In this document: piece after piece, positions 32,570-44,300 of the stretch
Numbering within the stretch: position 1 is the first letter of the stretch
How the letters are laid out: each line of letters opens with the position of its first letter
DNA from: Adiantum capillus-veneris
Lineage: Eukaryota > Streptophyta > Polypodiopsida > Polypodiales > Pteridaceae
Assembly: GCA_014529385.2 (NCBI GenBank)
Contig: CM043958.1
Location: 140,518,234 to 140,582,233, forward strand
DNA: 64,000 bases
Reading direction: 5' to 3'
Made by a program: the position numbers and the translations under genes
The notes under the pieces: model-generated
What the model saw: only the letters and a program-made list of their open reading frames with translations
Databases searched by the model: none
Told to the model about the DNA's origin: nothing

Positions 32570-32980
32570 TTACTCTTGGGAAGCATTGTAAGCATTGACA
32601 AGGTTTAGGTTATCCTTTAATTGTATGCCTTGCATACATCTAGAATCTTCAAAAGGATAATTCTTAAACTTAATAAGATATTGTCGGATAGTCTTATCGC
32701 CTCTTAGTACCTTGTCTTCATGTTGGAGAATGGACTCGGGCTGCAGCACCTCCTCTTGGTCCTCGATCTCCAGTGGGTCTTCAATAGTTGGTTCTTGAGG
32801 TGGCTCTCCTTTGTAAGTCTTTAATAGGCTCACATGGAAAGCATTGTGTATGAGCCAATGATTGGGCAACTTGAGTTGATAGGCCATCTCATTGATTGGC
32901 CTAAGAATCTGGAAGGGACCATAGTACCTTTTTGCTAGTTTAGCATAGTACTTTTGGTGTCCCATAGGATTCTTGCCCAT
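32570..32980 (-). pseudogene. Integrase tail and chromodomain-like end of the nested element
   Basis: The frame reads GHQKYYAKLAKRYYGPFQIL, a GPY/F-type module that follows integrase cores, then LPNHWLIHNAFHVSLLK. The end, VLRGDKTIRQYLIKFKNYPF followed by EDSRCMQ, fits a chromodomain (strands, then a Trp/Tyr-rich turn), although the usual Trp of the second aromatic is replaced (SRCMQ). Chromodomains tether chromovirus integrase to histone marks. A shift near 32,985 separates this part from the integrase core. Confidence 0.8.
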
Positions 32981-33080
32981 CGTGTGCCTTAATCAAAGCC
33001 TTGGGAAACTTTAATAAGAACCAATCATTTTCTATAAAGGTTTGGGCTCTTCTGTGCTTGTCAGCAGCCTTTTGCCTTTG

Positions 33081-33389
33081 CTATGAGATAGAGATAGCAT
33101 CCTTAATCTTTTGAAAATATTCTTGTAGGTCCCGGCTATACTCATCTGCAGCGAAGATCTTCCCATGTACCGTAAGTAGCAAGGGACTTTTTGATCTTCC
33201 CTTAATTACCTCGAAAGGTGCTTTTCCCGTGGAAGTATGTACAATGTTATTGTAAGCATACTCCACTAAGGGTAAGTACTTCTTCCATTGGGATCTTTGA
33301 TATACTTCCGTTACATAGGCTTTTAGTAGATCGAGAATTTTTAGGTTAGCTATTTCACTTTGGCCATCCGTTTGTGGATGATAGGCCAA
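33081..33389 (-). pseudogene. Integrase core, C-terminal part, nested element
   Basis: It begins MAYHPQTDGQSEIANL, the end of the integrase core, with the catalytic-Glu region in GQSE. It continues with PLVEYAYNNIVHTSTGKAPF. It joins the upstream Pol frame through one TAG (near 33432), where TGG would be expected. Confidence 0.85.
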
Positions 33390-33431
33390 AGAGAAGTTTA
33401 ACCTTGTCCCTAAATTCTCAAAGAGACCCTT

Positions 33432-35231
33432 CTAGAAATTACTGGTCATTCTAGGATCTCTATCCGACACTATGGACATTGGCAAGCCATGGTACTTGAA
33501 AATTTGTGAAATGAAGAGGGTTGCCATTTGATGGGCTTTGATAGTCTTTTTGACAGGTATAAAATGAGCTTGTTTACTGAACATGTCTACTATCGTCCAT
33601 ATTCCCGTATTCCCATGGATAGACTTAGGCAATCCAAAGATAAAATCCATGGATATGCTCTCCCATGGTGAATTAGGGATTGGTAAGGGTTGAAGCAATC
33701 CAAGTTGCTTCCCTCTATCAAATTTTGTCTTTTGGCATACCACACATTTAGAAACATACTCTTGTATGTTCACTTTCATGGTAGGCCAATAGAAATATGT
33801 TTCAATTCCCTTTAAGGTAGACTGAATCCCTCTATGCCTCGCATAAGGTGGAGCATGAGATTCATACATTACTTTCTCACGTAGTGAGTTAGTAACACAT
33901 AGTCTATTGCCATAGAGAAGATAACCATCTTGTAAAGTAAATGGTTCTTCTTTCTTCCCTAATGCAAGGGCTGAAATCACATCTCTAAAATCGGGATCAA
34001 TAGCATACTCATCTATCATTGAAGATAGATCATTGTGAGTTTCTATGGAAACCGCATTCACTCTCGGCCGTCTTGAGAGTGCATCAGCTACTTGATTATG
34101 CTTGCCAGCAATGTGAGCAATGTGAAAATGAAATTGCGAAAGGAAATTTGTCCACCTCATTTGTTTGTCGGAGAGCTTTGTCTGCATCATGAAGTACTTA
34201 AGACTTTGGTGATCCGTTCGCAGAATGAAAGGAGTCCCCAATAAATAGTGCTTCCATGATTCTAAGGTATGTAGAACTGCAAGGAGTTCCTTTTCATATA
34301 TGCCTAGAGCTTGCTCAACAAGGTCGAGCCTTCGACTTTCATAGCCTATGGCGTGCCCTTCTTGAAGCAAAACAGCTCCAAGGCAATCACCATAAGCATC
34401 ACATTGGACCTCAAATGGTTTTGAGAGATCCGGTAGTGTAAGCACAGGTTGAGAGATAAGCTTTTCGAAAGCATTTTTCTCCTTAGGAGACCATGTATAC
34501 CTAACGCTTTTCTTTGTTAGGTCATGTAATGGTCCCGCAATTTGTGAGAACTTTTCTATGAAGCGTCTATAGTATGCACACATACCTATAAAGCTTCTTA
34601 GTTCATGAAGATTCTTTGGTTTAGGCCATCCTTTTATTAGTACCTCTAACTTTGATGGATCCATTTGGATGCCATCTTGAGAGATAATGTGACCTAAATA
34701 CTGAATCTCTTGCAAGAAAAATTCACTTTTCTTTCGATTAACATAAAGTTTATTCTCTCTTAAAACTTGAAATATTACCTGGAGGTATTGCTTGTGTTCG
34801 TCTAATGAATTAGAGTAGATGACAATATCATCAAAGAACACTCTAGTGAAGGTTCGATGAGGCCTGAATAGCTTCTCCATCAAGCGGTTGAATGTGGCTG
34901 GTGCATTGGTCAAGCCAAAAGGCATGACAATGTATTCGTAAAGACCAAATGTGGTGCGAAATGCAGTCTTTACAATGTCTTGATCAACTATCCTTATTTG
35001 ATGATAGCAACTTTTTAGGTCAATCCTATTGAAGTAGGACGATCCTTGTAGCTTATCAAATAGGTCTTCTACCCGTGGAACGGGAAACCTATTCTTGATA
35101 GTGATCCTATTTAGTGCTCTATAGTCAACACACATACGATATGTTCCGTCTTTCTTTTGCACTAATAGCACAGGTGAGCAAAATGGAGATGAGACAGGCC
35201 TAACCATGCCCTTCTCAACTAACTCATGCAC
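33432..35231 (-). pseudogene. Pol of the nested element: RT, RNase H, integrase
   Basis: A nearly intact 599-codon stretch. The RT spans about residues 1-180, with [35 protein letters not shown] and the catalytic FFDDIVIYS (near 34,830). RNase H follows with QCDAYGDCLGAVLLQEG and YEKELLAVLHTLESWKHYL, and TDHQSLKYF supplies further acidic residues. Integrase then starts with an HHCC finger: HAPPYARHRGIQ, and CVVCQKTKFDRG. Core aspartates lie in SMDFIFGLPKS and SDRDPRMT. Order RT-RH-INT defines Ty3/gypsy. It is interrupted upstream of its start by two stops and downstream by one, and was originally one frame with gag or read by shift. Confidence 0.95.
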
Positions 35232-35417
35232 TTGCTCCTCTTGTTGATCTTGAGAAACTCTATAAGGAGGTTTGTTAGGTGGTGAACTTCCTGGAAGAAG
35301 TTCAATTGCATGGTCATCATTACCTCATTTAGGAGGTAGCTTACAAGGGATGTCGTCAATAAAAACATCTTGAAACCCCTTGAGAAAATTGGATAACTCT
35401 AATTCCTTTTGGTTGCT

Positions 35418-36605
35418 TTAAGTTTCTTTTCCTAAAGCATTAGGTTCATTTTGAGAATCTTTAACAAAAATCATGTACACGGAAATAGAGCTCTTTATTG
35501 ACTTGTTGAAAGCTGGTGTATGTACAATGGGGATAGTGTTACCCATTTCCTTAGCATCTATATACATGTCTTTTTCCCTGAACTTAAAGGAGATTCTTCT
35601 TTCAGGGAATTTAACATTGGCAGCCAGGCAATCAAACCATGGTGCCCCTAGGATTACATCCTCATGCTTGAGAGGAGAGATAAAGAAGTCCTCTTTGTCC
35701 ACATAGCTTTGGACATGAAGCCTCAATTTCCCGATTAAGGGAGTGACTGAAGCTTCTTGCCCCTTGAAAGCATTGTCTGCGGGTAGGACATCTCCCATCT
35801 CGTAGGCTTGTATGCCTAGCTTGGTGGCAAACTCTATAGATATAAAATTGTGAGTAGAACCAGGGTCAAAGAGAATAAAATCATCATGTTCTCTTACCTT
35901 TCCCCAAGCATGGCATAGAGGAGATCCTTTGTGGTGAGTTTGGTGAGTCTCCTCCTCTTGGATTTCAACCAAGGTAGCTCTAGGAGGATCTTGGCGGTTG
36001 TTCTTTTGGGGACAAGTGCGGTACGCATGCCCTTGTTCGCCGCACTTGAAACACCGGTTATCCTTGCGATAACGCTCAAGCTCTTCAGGAGAGAGTTTGT
36101 TTTTACCTTTGTAAACTCCCTTCTCTTTAGCTTTGTTGGAGTTGCCCTTAGAAGAGTTTTGGACATTGTCCTTCCCCTTAGGCTCGTTGGAACCCTTGTT
36201 TTCCATGAGCTTATTATTTCTTTTAGCCCGCGTTTGGAAATTGATTCGAGAGGCCACCATAGTATGGTGTATTACCGCCGATATGGTACGTGGACTTTGG
36301 GAGTTGACATACTTCGCCATTTCTTCGGTTAAGCCCGCACAAAATTGTTGCTTTTTCTCTCCAAAATCCAACTTTTTGAAGACAGTGGCTTTGAGTTGTA
36401 GGTCCCAAAACTTGTCTACATATTTGTGGATGGATTCATAGGGAGAGAGCTTTAAGCTTCGCCATTCGGTGAGTACTTTGTCTTTGGCATCGGTGGCCAA
36501 AAAATGCTTCATAATGGAAGCTCTTAAAGCTTTCCATGTTAGCGGAGCTTCACCATTGGCTCGTAGGCTAGACCACCATTGCCTGGCGAACTTTTGAAAG
36601 TGCAT
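35418..36605 (-). pseudogene. Gag core, zinc knuckle and protease of the nested element
   Basis: 395 codons. Retro-gag core: FARQWWSSLRANGEAPLTW and LKLSPYESIHKYVDKFWDL. A basic Lys/Asn-rich linker leads to the knuckle CFKCGEQGHAYRTC (C-X2-C-X4-H-X4-C, about 36050-36010). The protease follows: FILFDPGSTHNFIS (Asp in the DPG/DSG position, about 35,870), then VILGAPWF closing the fold. The frame ends at a TAA near 35,418, before the linker to RT. The same protease segment, diverged, is embedded in the surrounding old element at 29175-29580. Confidence 0.9.
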
Positions 36606-36607
36606 AG

Positions 36608-37498
36608 CTACATGGCGTAGCTTAGAGGACTCCGTGAAGCCCTCATCTCCAAACGCCGCATCAAACTATTGGATAAAGGCCAAGACTTTGTCCGTAGCAC
36701 CAAAGGTGCCATCATAGGTAAGGAAAGAGATTCTCTTCCCTGCCTCTTTGAACTTCTTGAGCTTGGACGACCTCTTCCACGTGGCATAGGATTTCCTATG
36801 GCCTCTTCTTTTTGATGGTTCAAAGGTTGTACCATCACTTTCTTCAGAAGGTGAAGAATTTGAGGAAGGTGGAGAAGAGGGTGACCTCTTTCTCGCCTTT
36901 TTCTTGTCTTGATCTTCGTCATATTCACCATCACTTTCATAAGAGGAAGAGGATGAAGAAGATGGAGAAGAGGGTGTCCTCTTTCTCGCCTTTTTCTTCT
37001 CTTGCTTTTTATCATCCCTCTTTGAATTATGGTGTGGAGAAGGGTTCGATGGTCTTCTCCTCTTTGGTGGTGATGGAGAGCGTTTAGCCCGCCGTCTTCG
37101 TGGAGCCATCTTCGCCGAGGTGGCGGGAGACTCACTTCTTTCTCGTTCCTTTGGTGGAGGCTCTTGAGTTCTCCTTTGGGAAGGAAATGCATCATCAAGA
37201 AGTAAATTCTTGACCCTTCATATGGATTCTCTTCTTCTTCCCAAATCGGAGAGACCCCTCTTTTGGAAGTCTCACAAGGAGGCTTCCTAGGTGTTCTCTC
37301 GTCATGGTGATGATCTTGGAGAATCCCATGAGCACGGAGCTGTCGTTGCACTTCACTTTGGAGAGATGGATTGCCCATGGCTTGTTGAAGCCTAAAAACA
37401 AGATCGTTAACAAGAATCGGAGCATCATTAGTAGCTTGCTCATTAGCAAAATCAAAGTTATCAACATTAATTTCACTCTCTTTACTATTGTCATCCAC
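36608..37498 (-). pseudogene. N-terminal Gag of the nested element, frameshifted
   Basis: The start MDDNSKESEINVDNFDF at 37498 runs to about 37,215. From there the natural reading continues in a neighbouring frame, open to 36666 with an Arg/Ser/Lys-rich region (MAPRRRRAKRSPSPPKRRRP and onward), so one indel near 37,215 splits it. Within this part a 90-bp block encoding KKARKRTPSSP is duplicated (about 36835-37010). One stop near 36666 separates it from the gag core. Such an SR-like basic region is unusual for gypsy Gag. Confidence 0.75.
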
Positions 37499-37898
37499 TC
37501 TAACAACTTTTATGTGTAAACTTTTTAGGTGTACTTTGGCGCTTCAAGCCCTAGTTGCTACTCCTTTTTACACCTTTAGAAAAAGCACTCAAGCTATTGT
37601 ACCCGTGGCTTGAATACAATTAATGCAAGGAATAGAAGAGAGGGTCTTTCAACACCAAAACAGCACCGGCTCCTGTCAAGCTTCTAATAGCTCAATAGTG
37701 GTTAAGCCGTAGGCAAGCCCCGTAGGACTCCACTATTAAGACGATACCTCTCGACGGTGATGCCCCGTTAACTGCACGAAGGCAGGCGCACTGCAAGGCT
37801 GAAAAATTCCTATTCTACTTACCCACAGGCAATTAATAATACCAACCATTTATAGCTAGCTTGAGGACCTCCCTTCTTGAGCAAGAAAAGAGAAACCT

Positions 37899-37914
37899 TG
37901 TGCTCTGATACCAA
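37899..37914 (-). promoter_or_regulatory. Primer-binding site for initiator tRNA-Met
   Basis: The minus strand directly after the 5' LTR reads T then TGGTATCAGAGCA, complementary to the 3' end of plant initiator tRNA-Met and the standard primer site of many plant LTR elements. Confidence 0.9.
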
Positions 37915-39500
37915 TGTAACATTTAATGGCCTAAAAACTTGTGTGTAGCGGAAATTAGCATGAACATAGTGGGCATTTCATTAGAATAGATTCCTAATGA
38001 GAATTACAAGAGTGCTTGGGTGGAGAGAGCAACAAAAAGCATAACACCTAGTTAGATAGCATGAACAATACTTTCAAAAGAGAGAGAAATTAAGCTATTG
38101 ACAACAGTTGAGGACCGGATTTTCATGGAGCCGGTCCCCCCTCCAAAAGGCTTTGTATTATGGTTTCTCCCATCAAGAGAGACATTGTACAATACAATTC
38201 TTTGTGTTCCTTCAAGACTAGCTAGTGCAATGAAGATGAAAGCTTCATGCACTAAGCAAAACACTTAGCAAACACAACATCAAGTATCCCCGGTCTCAGA
38301 CCCAAGACCTCACCCACCTTCAAAGATGGTGAGAGCTAGGAGGGTATGAGAGTAGATTGAGAGGAAGAAGGAGTATCTTACGAGAAACATGTACATCTCC
38401 TCACATAATCACTCATATTAGCATATCTTAGCTTAGTAATTAGCATGGTAGAGGAGATGAGCATGCATTGAAGCTTGTCTCTTGGTTGGATTTGCATCAC
38501 AAAGCCAAGAGTTGTTGGTGTAGGCCTCCCTTCTCACAAGCTTGGAGTAGGTGGTAAGCTTTCCATTAAAGCTTGAGAAGGAGAGAGAGTCTTCTTTTCT
38601 TCCCACATGAGATTGTGTGAGTGTGTGTGTGATAATTCCTTGCAAAAATCAGCCCCCTCTCTCTCTTGGGCGACCCCTCTTGCTATTTGCTCTTGCTATT
38701 CTCTCATTGGACCTCCCTAGGGCTAGCCAATGACAATTAAGCAGCATAAGTGATAGCCTTCTGACATGTGTCCCCCTTTCCCCTTTTGTGAGAGATTTAG
38801 GTAATTTAATAATTCAACTAAACTCTTGTTGGACTCCTTTGCCTCCTGGCCAATAGGAATCAGGCAAGCCATTGGGCTGCTGAATGCTCATTGGACCCCT
38901 TGGGAGACTGTCCAATAGTCTTTTGGAGGACTTAATTCTCATTGGTTCTTTTATTAAGTGATTTTAAATTAATTAAACTAGATTTACTCTAGCCTAATTC
39001 TCATTAGTCCACCTCCAAGGCCATCCAATAGGAATTGGGTACACCTTGTGGGCATCTGGCCCAGGGAGCTGACATGTGTCCCTCATTCCCTTTGTGTAAA
39101 GGGAGCTTGTGTGTATGTGTGTGGCTTTCTCTCTCATCCCCTACATGCAAGGCTCGCCCCCTCCTAAGTAGGGATTGTAAAGACTTTTTTGTACACACAC
39201 AAAGCATTCAATTCCCCTATGGTTGACCTTTGGACACAACCTTTGAATTTTGGAACCTTAGCATTTTGAAGTCTTAATGGGCTGAACCTTAGGGTCTTTT
39301 TAGCCCATTGTTGCACATGGCTCTTTTGCAGATGGCCCCCCCTTTGGATCCCTATTTTCCCTCCATTGGATCCCTACTGTGGCCGGTTTGCTAGCTTAAC
39401 CAATATTCTAGCTTTTTCTCCCCTGGAACTTCCCCATATTAAATGATCAATTTAACATGAGAAAATCATTTAGGAGAAATAGATATTGATTATTATGACA
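37915..39500 (-). repeat. 5' LTR of the nested chromovirus
   Basis: 1586 bp, TG...CA, near-identical to 30660-32214. It keeps most of the CCAAT/ATTGG pairs (about 38,700-39,035). The TATATAAAA of the partner LTR is TTAATAAAA here (about 38,950). An extra 30-bp segment with GGATCCCTA repeats is present near 39,320-39,375. Confidence 0.9.
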
Positions 39501-39505
39501 TCTAT

Positions 39506-40260
39506 TGTTTTTGGAAATGGTTTTCCAGCAATATAAGGAGAAGAGGATTTGTTTGAATCCATTCAAGCCTGTTTTTCTAGTTTGGAAGGGACAATTATTG
39601 GGGCATATAATGTCCAGGAATGGCATAGAGATGGCAAATGATAAAATCCAGTTTGTCCAGTAGGCCAAGGCACCCCGCACAGCATCTGAATTAAGTTCAT
39701 TCTTGGGATATATAAATTTTTATAGAGGATTTGTTCACATGTTTGCTTCCAAGGCATTACCTTTATATGAGCTTACCAACAAGAAAGCCAGTAAGTTCAT
39801 TTGAATGTGAGGAAATATTTCAATGTCTTAAAAATGCCATTATCAGTAAGCCAATACTACAACCACCATACTGGGATGTTTTATTCATGTGCATGTTGAT
39901 GCTTCAAGACTGGCAATGGGGGAAATACTGGCTCAACCAGGTGTATCTTGCCAGTCAAAGGTTTAGTCAAGTTGAACAAGGATATACTACCACAGAGAGA
40001 GAAGCCCTAGGAATGGTTTTCAGTGCCACCAAGTTTTGGCATTACTTATTGGGCAAATTTTCATTTTTATGTGGATCATCAGGCACTGTTATTTCTGATC
40101 AACAAAGTTATTATCCAAGGAAGATCAATCAGGTGGATGATGTTTCTGATGGAGTTTGAGTTCCGCATATTCCACAAGCTTGTTAAAGCTCGTTGTGGTG
40201 CTCATTTTCTTTCCAGAAGTACTCACGGCTACTCTGAAATATCCTTGAGGGATGAGCCAA
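39506..40260 (+). pseudogene. RT end and RNase H of the Tat/Athila-like element, part 2
   Basis: Reading resumes exactly after the nested insert: FLEMVFQQYKEKRICLNPF, then VWKGQLLGHIMSRNGIEM, the conserved RT thumb. SFLGYINFYRGFVHMFASKA is the RT/RNase H connection. RNase H follows in broken frames, with YTTTEREALGMVFSATKFWH. Several stops are present (for example TAG near 39661). Confidence 0.85.
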
Positions 40261-40263
40261 TAG

Positions 40264-41345
40264 ATGCAAAATTTGTTTCAAGTGACAGCTGAGAAAAATT
40301 TAGATCCTGAATGGTATTATGTATATCAGTTCCTTTCAAGAGGAGGATTCCCAGACAATTGGACTCAGAATCAGAAGAAGCCTCTAATCATTAAGAGTCT
40401 AAAGTTCACCATAATAGTAGGATTACTTTATAGATTGGGCATAGATGGTGTGTGCCAATGGAAGGAAGGATGCAAGTCATCTTTGAAGCACAAACGATGG
40501 GGATTATAGAGGACACTTCTCCATTGATATCACTTATAAGAAGATTTTGCAAGCTAGATTATGGTGGCAAACTCTTATAGCGGATGTCCAAAGTTTTTGC
40601 AAAACTTGTGATATATGTCAAAGAATGGCCAGACCAACAGCAGCTGATATGACTCCACTTACTCCAGCACAACCACTGGGAGTATTCATGAAATGGGGTC
40701 TGGACTTCATGGGACCATTCAAGAAGGTCGCTCCAAGGAAGAACCGGTACATCTTGATGGCTACCTGTTCTATCACTAAATGGGTAGAGGCCAAGGCCCT
40801 TCCAGATAATGTCTTGAACCCCACTGCCGTTTTCCTATTTGAAAACATTATCTGCCACTATGGATGCCCCATTGAGATTGTGTCTGATAAAGGGAAACAT
40901 TTCGTTAATGATACCATGGAAATTTTGATGGAGATGCTCTCAATTAAGCATAGAAATCAACTCCATATTATCCCAGGTGGAATGGTCAAGCAGAGAGCAG
41001 TAAAAAAACCATCAAGAATATTCTAACCAAGATTGTTCAGAAGGAGCCACACCAGTGGGATCTCAAGCTCTAGACTGCTCTATCGGCGTATAGGACAGCT
41101 TATAAAGTCACCACTGGAATGACACCTTTCAGAATGGTGTATGTGCCTATTGAATTTGTGATTCCCAATCTCAAAATGGTGGTTAAATATGGATTAGATG
41201 TTAATCATAATCTCAAACATAGACTGGAGGAATTAGTACAGTTGGATGAGTTACAACAAAGAGCCATGCTGGAACAAGAGATTGTTCAGCAACATAGAAA
41301 GCACTGGCATGATAGAAGAATCAAGGTTAGGGAGTTCTAGAAGGG
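40264..41345 (+). pseudogene. Integrase of the Tat/Athila-like element
   Basis: The zinc finger ends in CKTCDICQRMARP (about 40600). Catalytic aspartates lie in WGLDFMGPFKK (about 40697) and IEIVSDKGKHFV (about 40870). The stretch AYKVTTGMTPFRMVY after it is the typical end of the core. Frames shift near 40505 and 41010. It has no chromodomain, in line with a non-chromovirus lineage. Confidence 0.85.
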
Positions 41346-44300
41346 AGACTTAGTTTTGCTTTATCATTCCAAAATGGACCCTAAGAAACCAAATTTAAAG
41401 ATAGCTTAAGCTGGTCCATATGAAGTTGATTGGGTATTTTCCAATGGCACAGTGAGGTTGAAAGACTTATCTGGATTACTGTTGCCAGGTGTTTATAATG
41501 GGGCCCATATCAAGTTATATATTTCTAATGAAAAAGATACCTCCAGAGGAGATGATACTGGTATTCCGAGTGCTGATGACTAGGGATTTTCAGACCCAAC
41601 CATTCTAAATCTTTTCCATGTAAACCAGTGCCACTGATGACAGCGCTAGTACAGTTTCAGAGTCCGTACCAGTTCCTATGGGGAAAAGGGCCAACGAAAA
41701 TGAATGTGATAAATATTAAAGGGATTATGGAACAAAATGGCCAATGCATGTATGCCACATCACCACTAGTGCACACAACTCTAGGAACGGTAAGTAGTGG
41801 AGCTTTTATGATGCATACACGTATAACAGTAAGGTGTGCGGGCATTCTTCCTCACAAGTCTCCTGCATGACGACTACCTGCTATTACACACTCACCATCG
41901 CCAAGCTCTGAGAATTCTTCACTGCAACGGAAAACCTCCTCATTAGAAGACTCTGTTGGTCCCTATCTATCCCTACCTGACACACCTTGCTGTGGATTTG
42001 AATATACCAGTAAGTCTTCTTTCTCTACAGATTTGCAGTCCTTGCAGTGTATAGGTCGAAAAAAAGTGTCAGAGAAGATGCAAGATACAATGGTTGAAAA
42101 CGCAACAATCATCACTTCTATTCAGGCCTCCCTACCACTTATCCCACACATCAAGATACACACATATGTGTTACTGAGCAGGCAGAATTGTTGCTGTAGT
42201 TATGGGATTTGCATGTGGTCAATCAGGCTACGAAGTTGGATTTTGACACATCCATTTTCAAACAGGTTCTTGATTCTTTTAATGTTGAGGAAGGCAGTGC
42301 CATTGTTAATGGAATAAAAATAACAGCAACACCTGAAGACATTGCCTACGCCTTTATAATGCTCAACGAGAAAAATCCAACCACAGCATCTGCAAAGCAC
42401 ATAAGTCTGGCTCTGAAGGAGGATGAAGCAGCCAAAAATAAAAGGAAGGCTAGTGCACAAGGGGTTCCAGTAGTAGCAGGAATCGATTTCCTTAGCTTAC
42501 AGGTTTGTTGTTGAGGCTGTCAGCTTGAAGAACAATCCCACATATGTGTCAAAGAAGGTGTTAGCCATGTTTCTCGCAAAAAGGCTGAATGATAAAGCCA
42601 AAATCAATCTGAGCCAGATCTTGTCTCACAATGTTTACGGCAGACTGCCAAGCTGGAATCTCAAAGTGTATTCAAAGCTTGGTATGTCTGGAAGTTTTTA
42701 TATTGGGCTACTGCTCCGGAATCCTTTCCCCATGTAAAGATGGCTTGGAGTCCGAAGCCCATTCCAATCAATAACAATGTAGAGTTATCTTCAAATGAAG
42801 AGGATCCACGCAATCAACTAGCCACAACTGGACAGAAGAGGAAGGCCGCACAGGCGGTGGCCAATGGTTCAAAGAAACCAAGGATTCCGTTGACAAAGAG
42901 TACTGCTCTACTGAAGCAACTAGAGAGTCAGGTCCAGTCCCTGTCCATTGAAAAATCCTTAGCAGACCAAACTCCAGCAATGCCCAAACAATAGACTCCA
43001 ACAAAAATCAGCACTGGAAAAGGCCAATAAGAAATGACAAGCACTGAACAGGTGGTAGTTGATACTGACAAAGGAAAGGGCCCAGCAACTGCCAGCCTGG
43101 TCACCAAAACACTTTTCAACAAAATGGCTTTATCAATAGCCAAGAAGGATGGATTGCAGCAATTGCATATAACCCTCTCAAAGGCTGATTGATTCTTCAA
43201 AAAGCAGATTGGCAACATTGCCATATGTAGCTCCAGTCATGGTTTATGAGCCAGTTGAATCTAATGCAGCTACAGTAGTCAATGGTTGCTCGGTGATCAT
43301 CCAAACATAATGGAACACTATTGTGCATTCACTAGGACAGATCATGAATGTATCAGTTTCCAGTGCAGAAGTGGCTAAGCTGAAAGAAGAACTGGAAAGC
43401 ACCCAACATCAGGCTCGCAAACTTCAATAGAAGATGTATGATCAATCTCTCAAGCATGGTATTGCTGAGAATCAGTCAACACGAACAATTAGGGAGCTGC
43501 AAACAAAGATGTTGAAGCTGGAAACAAAAAATAGGTGACTGAATGAAGAGAAGGATGATACCTTAAGAGATGCTGACAGATTTCAGACTCTGCTATGGGT
43601 AAAGCATGTAGACTTCAACGAGCTACTGACAACCCACACTGCATTAAAGGCTTCCCGTTTAGAAAGATACATACATAACAACCTTGTTGATATCCTGCAT
43701 CCTTCAAGGCTGATGAGCAACACTCTTTACAGATCATCACACTGAACAAGAGACTAAGACATCAGCAAGCTCCTATTACTAGACTATATTTGGAGGATGA
43801 CACTCTTATCTCTGATCTAGAACGCTTCCAAAGGCTATATGTAGGAGAGCCAGGGAAATGATTCGGCATTGTACCTGAGTGGAAGCTGACTTCTGATGAT
43901 ATGATAGTCAATCCACATTGGCAGAGACAGCCCACTGCAGATAGCCACTCTATAGCTCTTGAACTGGATCTACTACTAGGAAACAGACCTACATACAGAT
44001 GTATGAAGGAGGTCAGGACTCAACTAAAAGAAATCTTTCTTCGGATGCAGATTGCGAGAGGTGTCCTGGATCAAAGGGTGCAGGCCATCATTGAATATCA
44101 ATCTTCCAGCGGTAAAGGACCCCGAACCCAAATGACAGTAGGAGAACAGGAAACTGCTCTCTGAAAGCTTTTTCAGCTTGTACGAATTACTAGGAAAATG
44201 ATGCAATAGGAGAACCAAGCTGTTCTCAATTTTTTGGAGTTCGTGCCTAATTCTTCAGTACTTCTGTATGCATTACCTGCCAAAGAGGCTGAACTGTTGA

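Larger units (their letters stand above)
30655..39505 (-). mobile_element. Nested chromodomain Ty3/gypsy element (chromovirus)
   Basis: The element spans 30660-39500 (8.84 kb) and is flanked by perfect TCTAT target duplications (30655-30659 and 39501-39505). LTRs are 30660-32214 and 37915-39500. Read on the minus strand it has a 5' LTR, tRNA-iMet primer site, gag with CCHC, protease, RT, RNase H, integrase, a chromodomain-like end, a hairpin, a purine tract and a 3' LTR. Removing it rejoins the host RT reading. The LTRs differ by about 1-2% by eye in their first 300 bp plus some indels, so it is far younger than its host. Only a handful of stops and one or two shifts interrupt the coding part. 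Confidence 0.95.
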
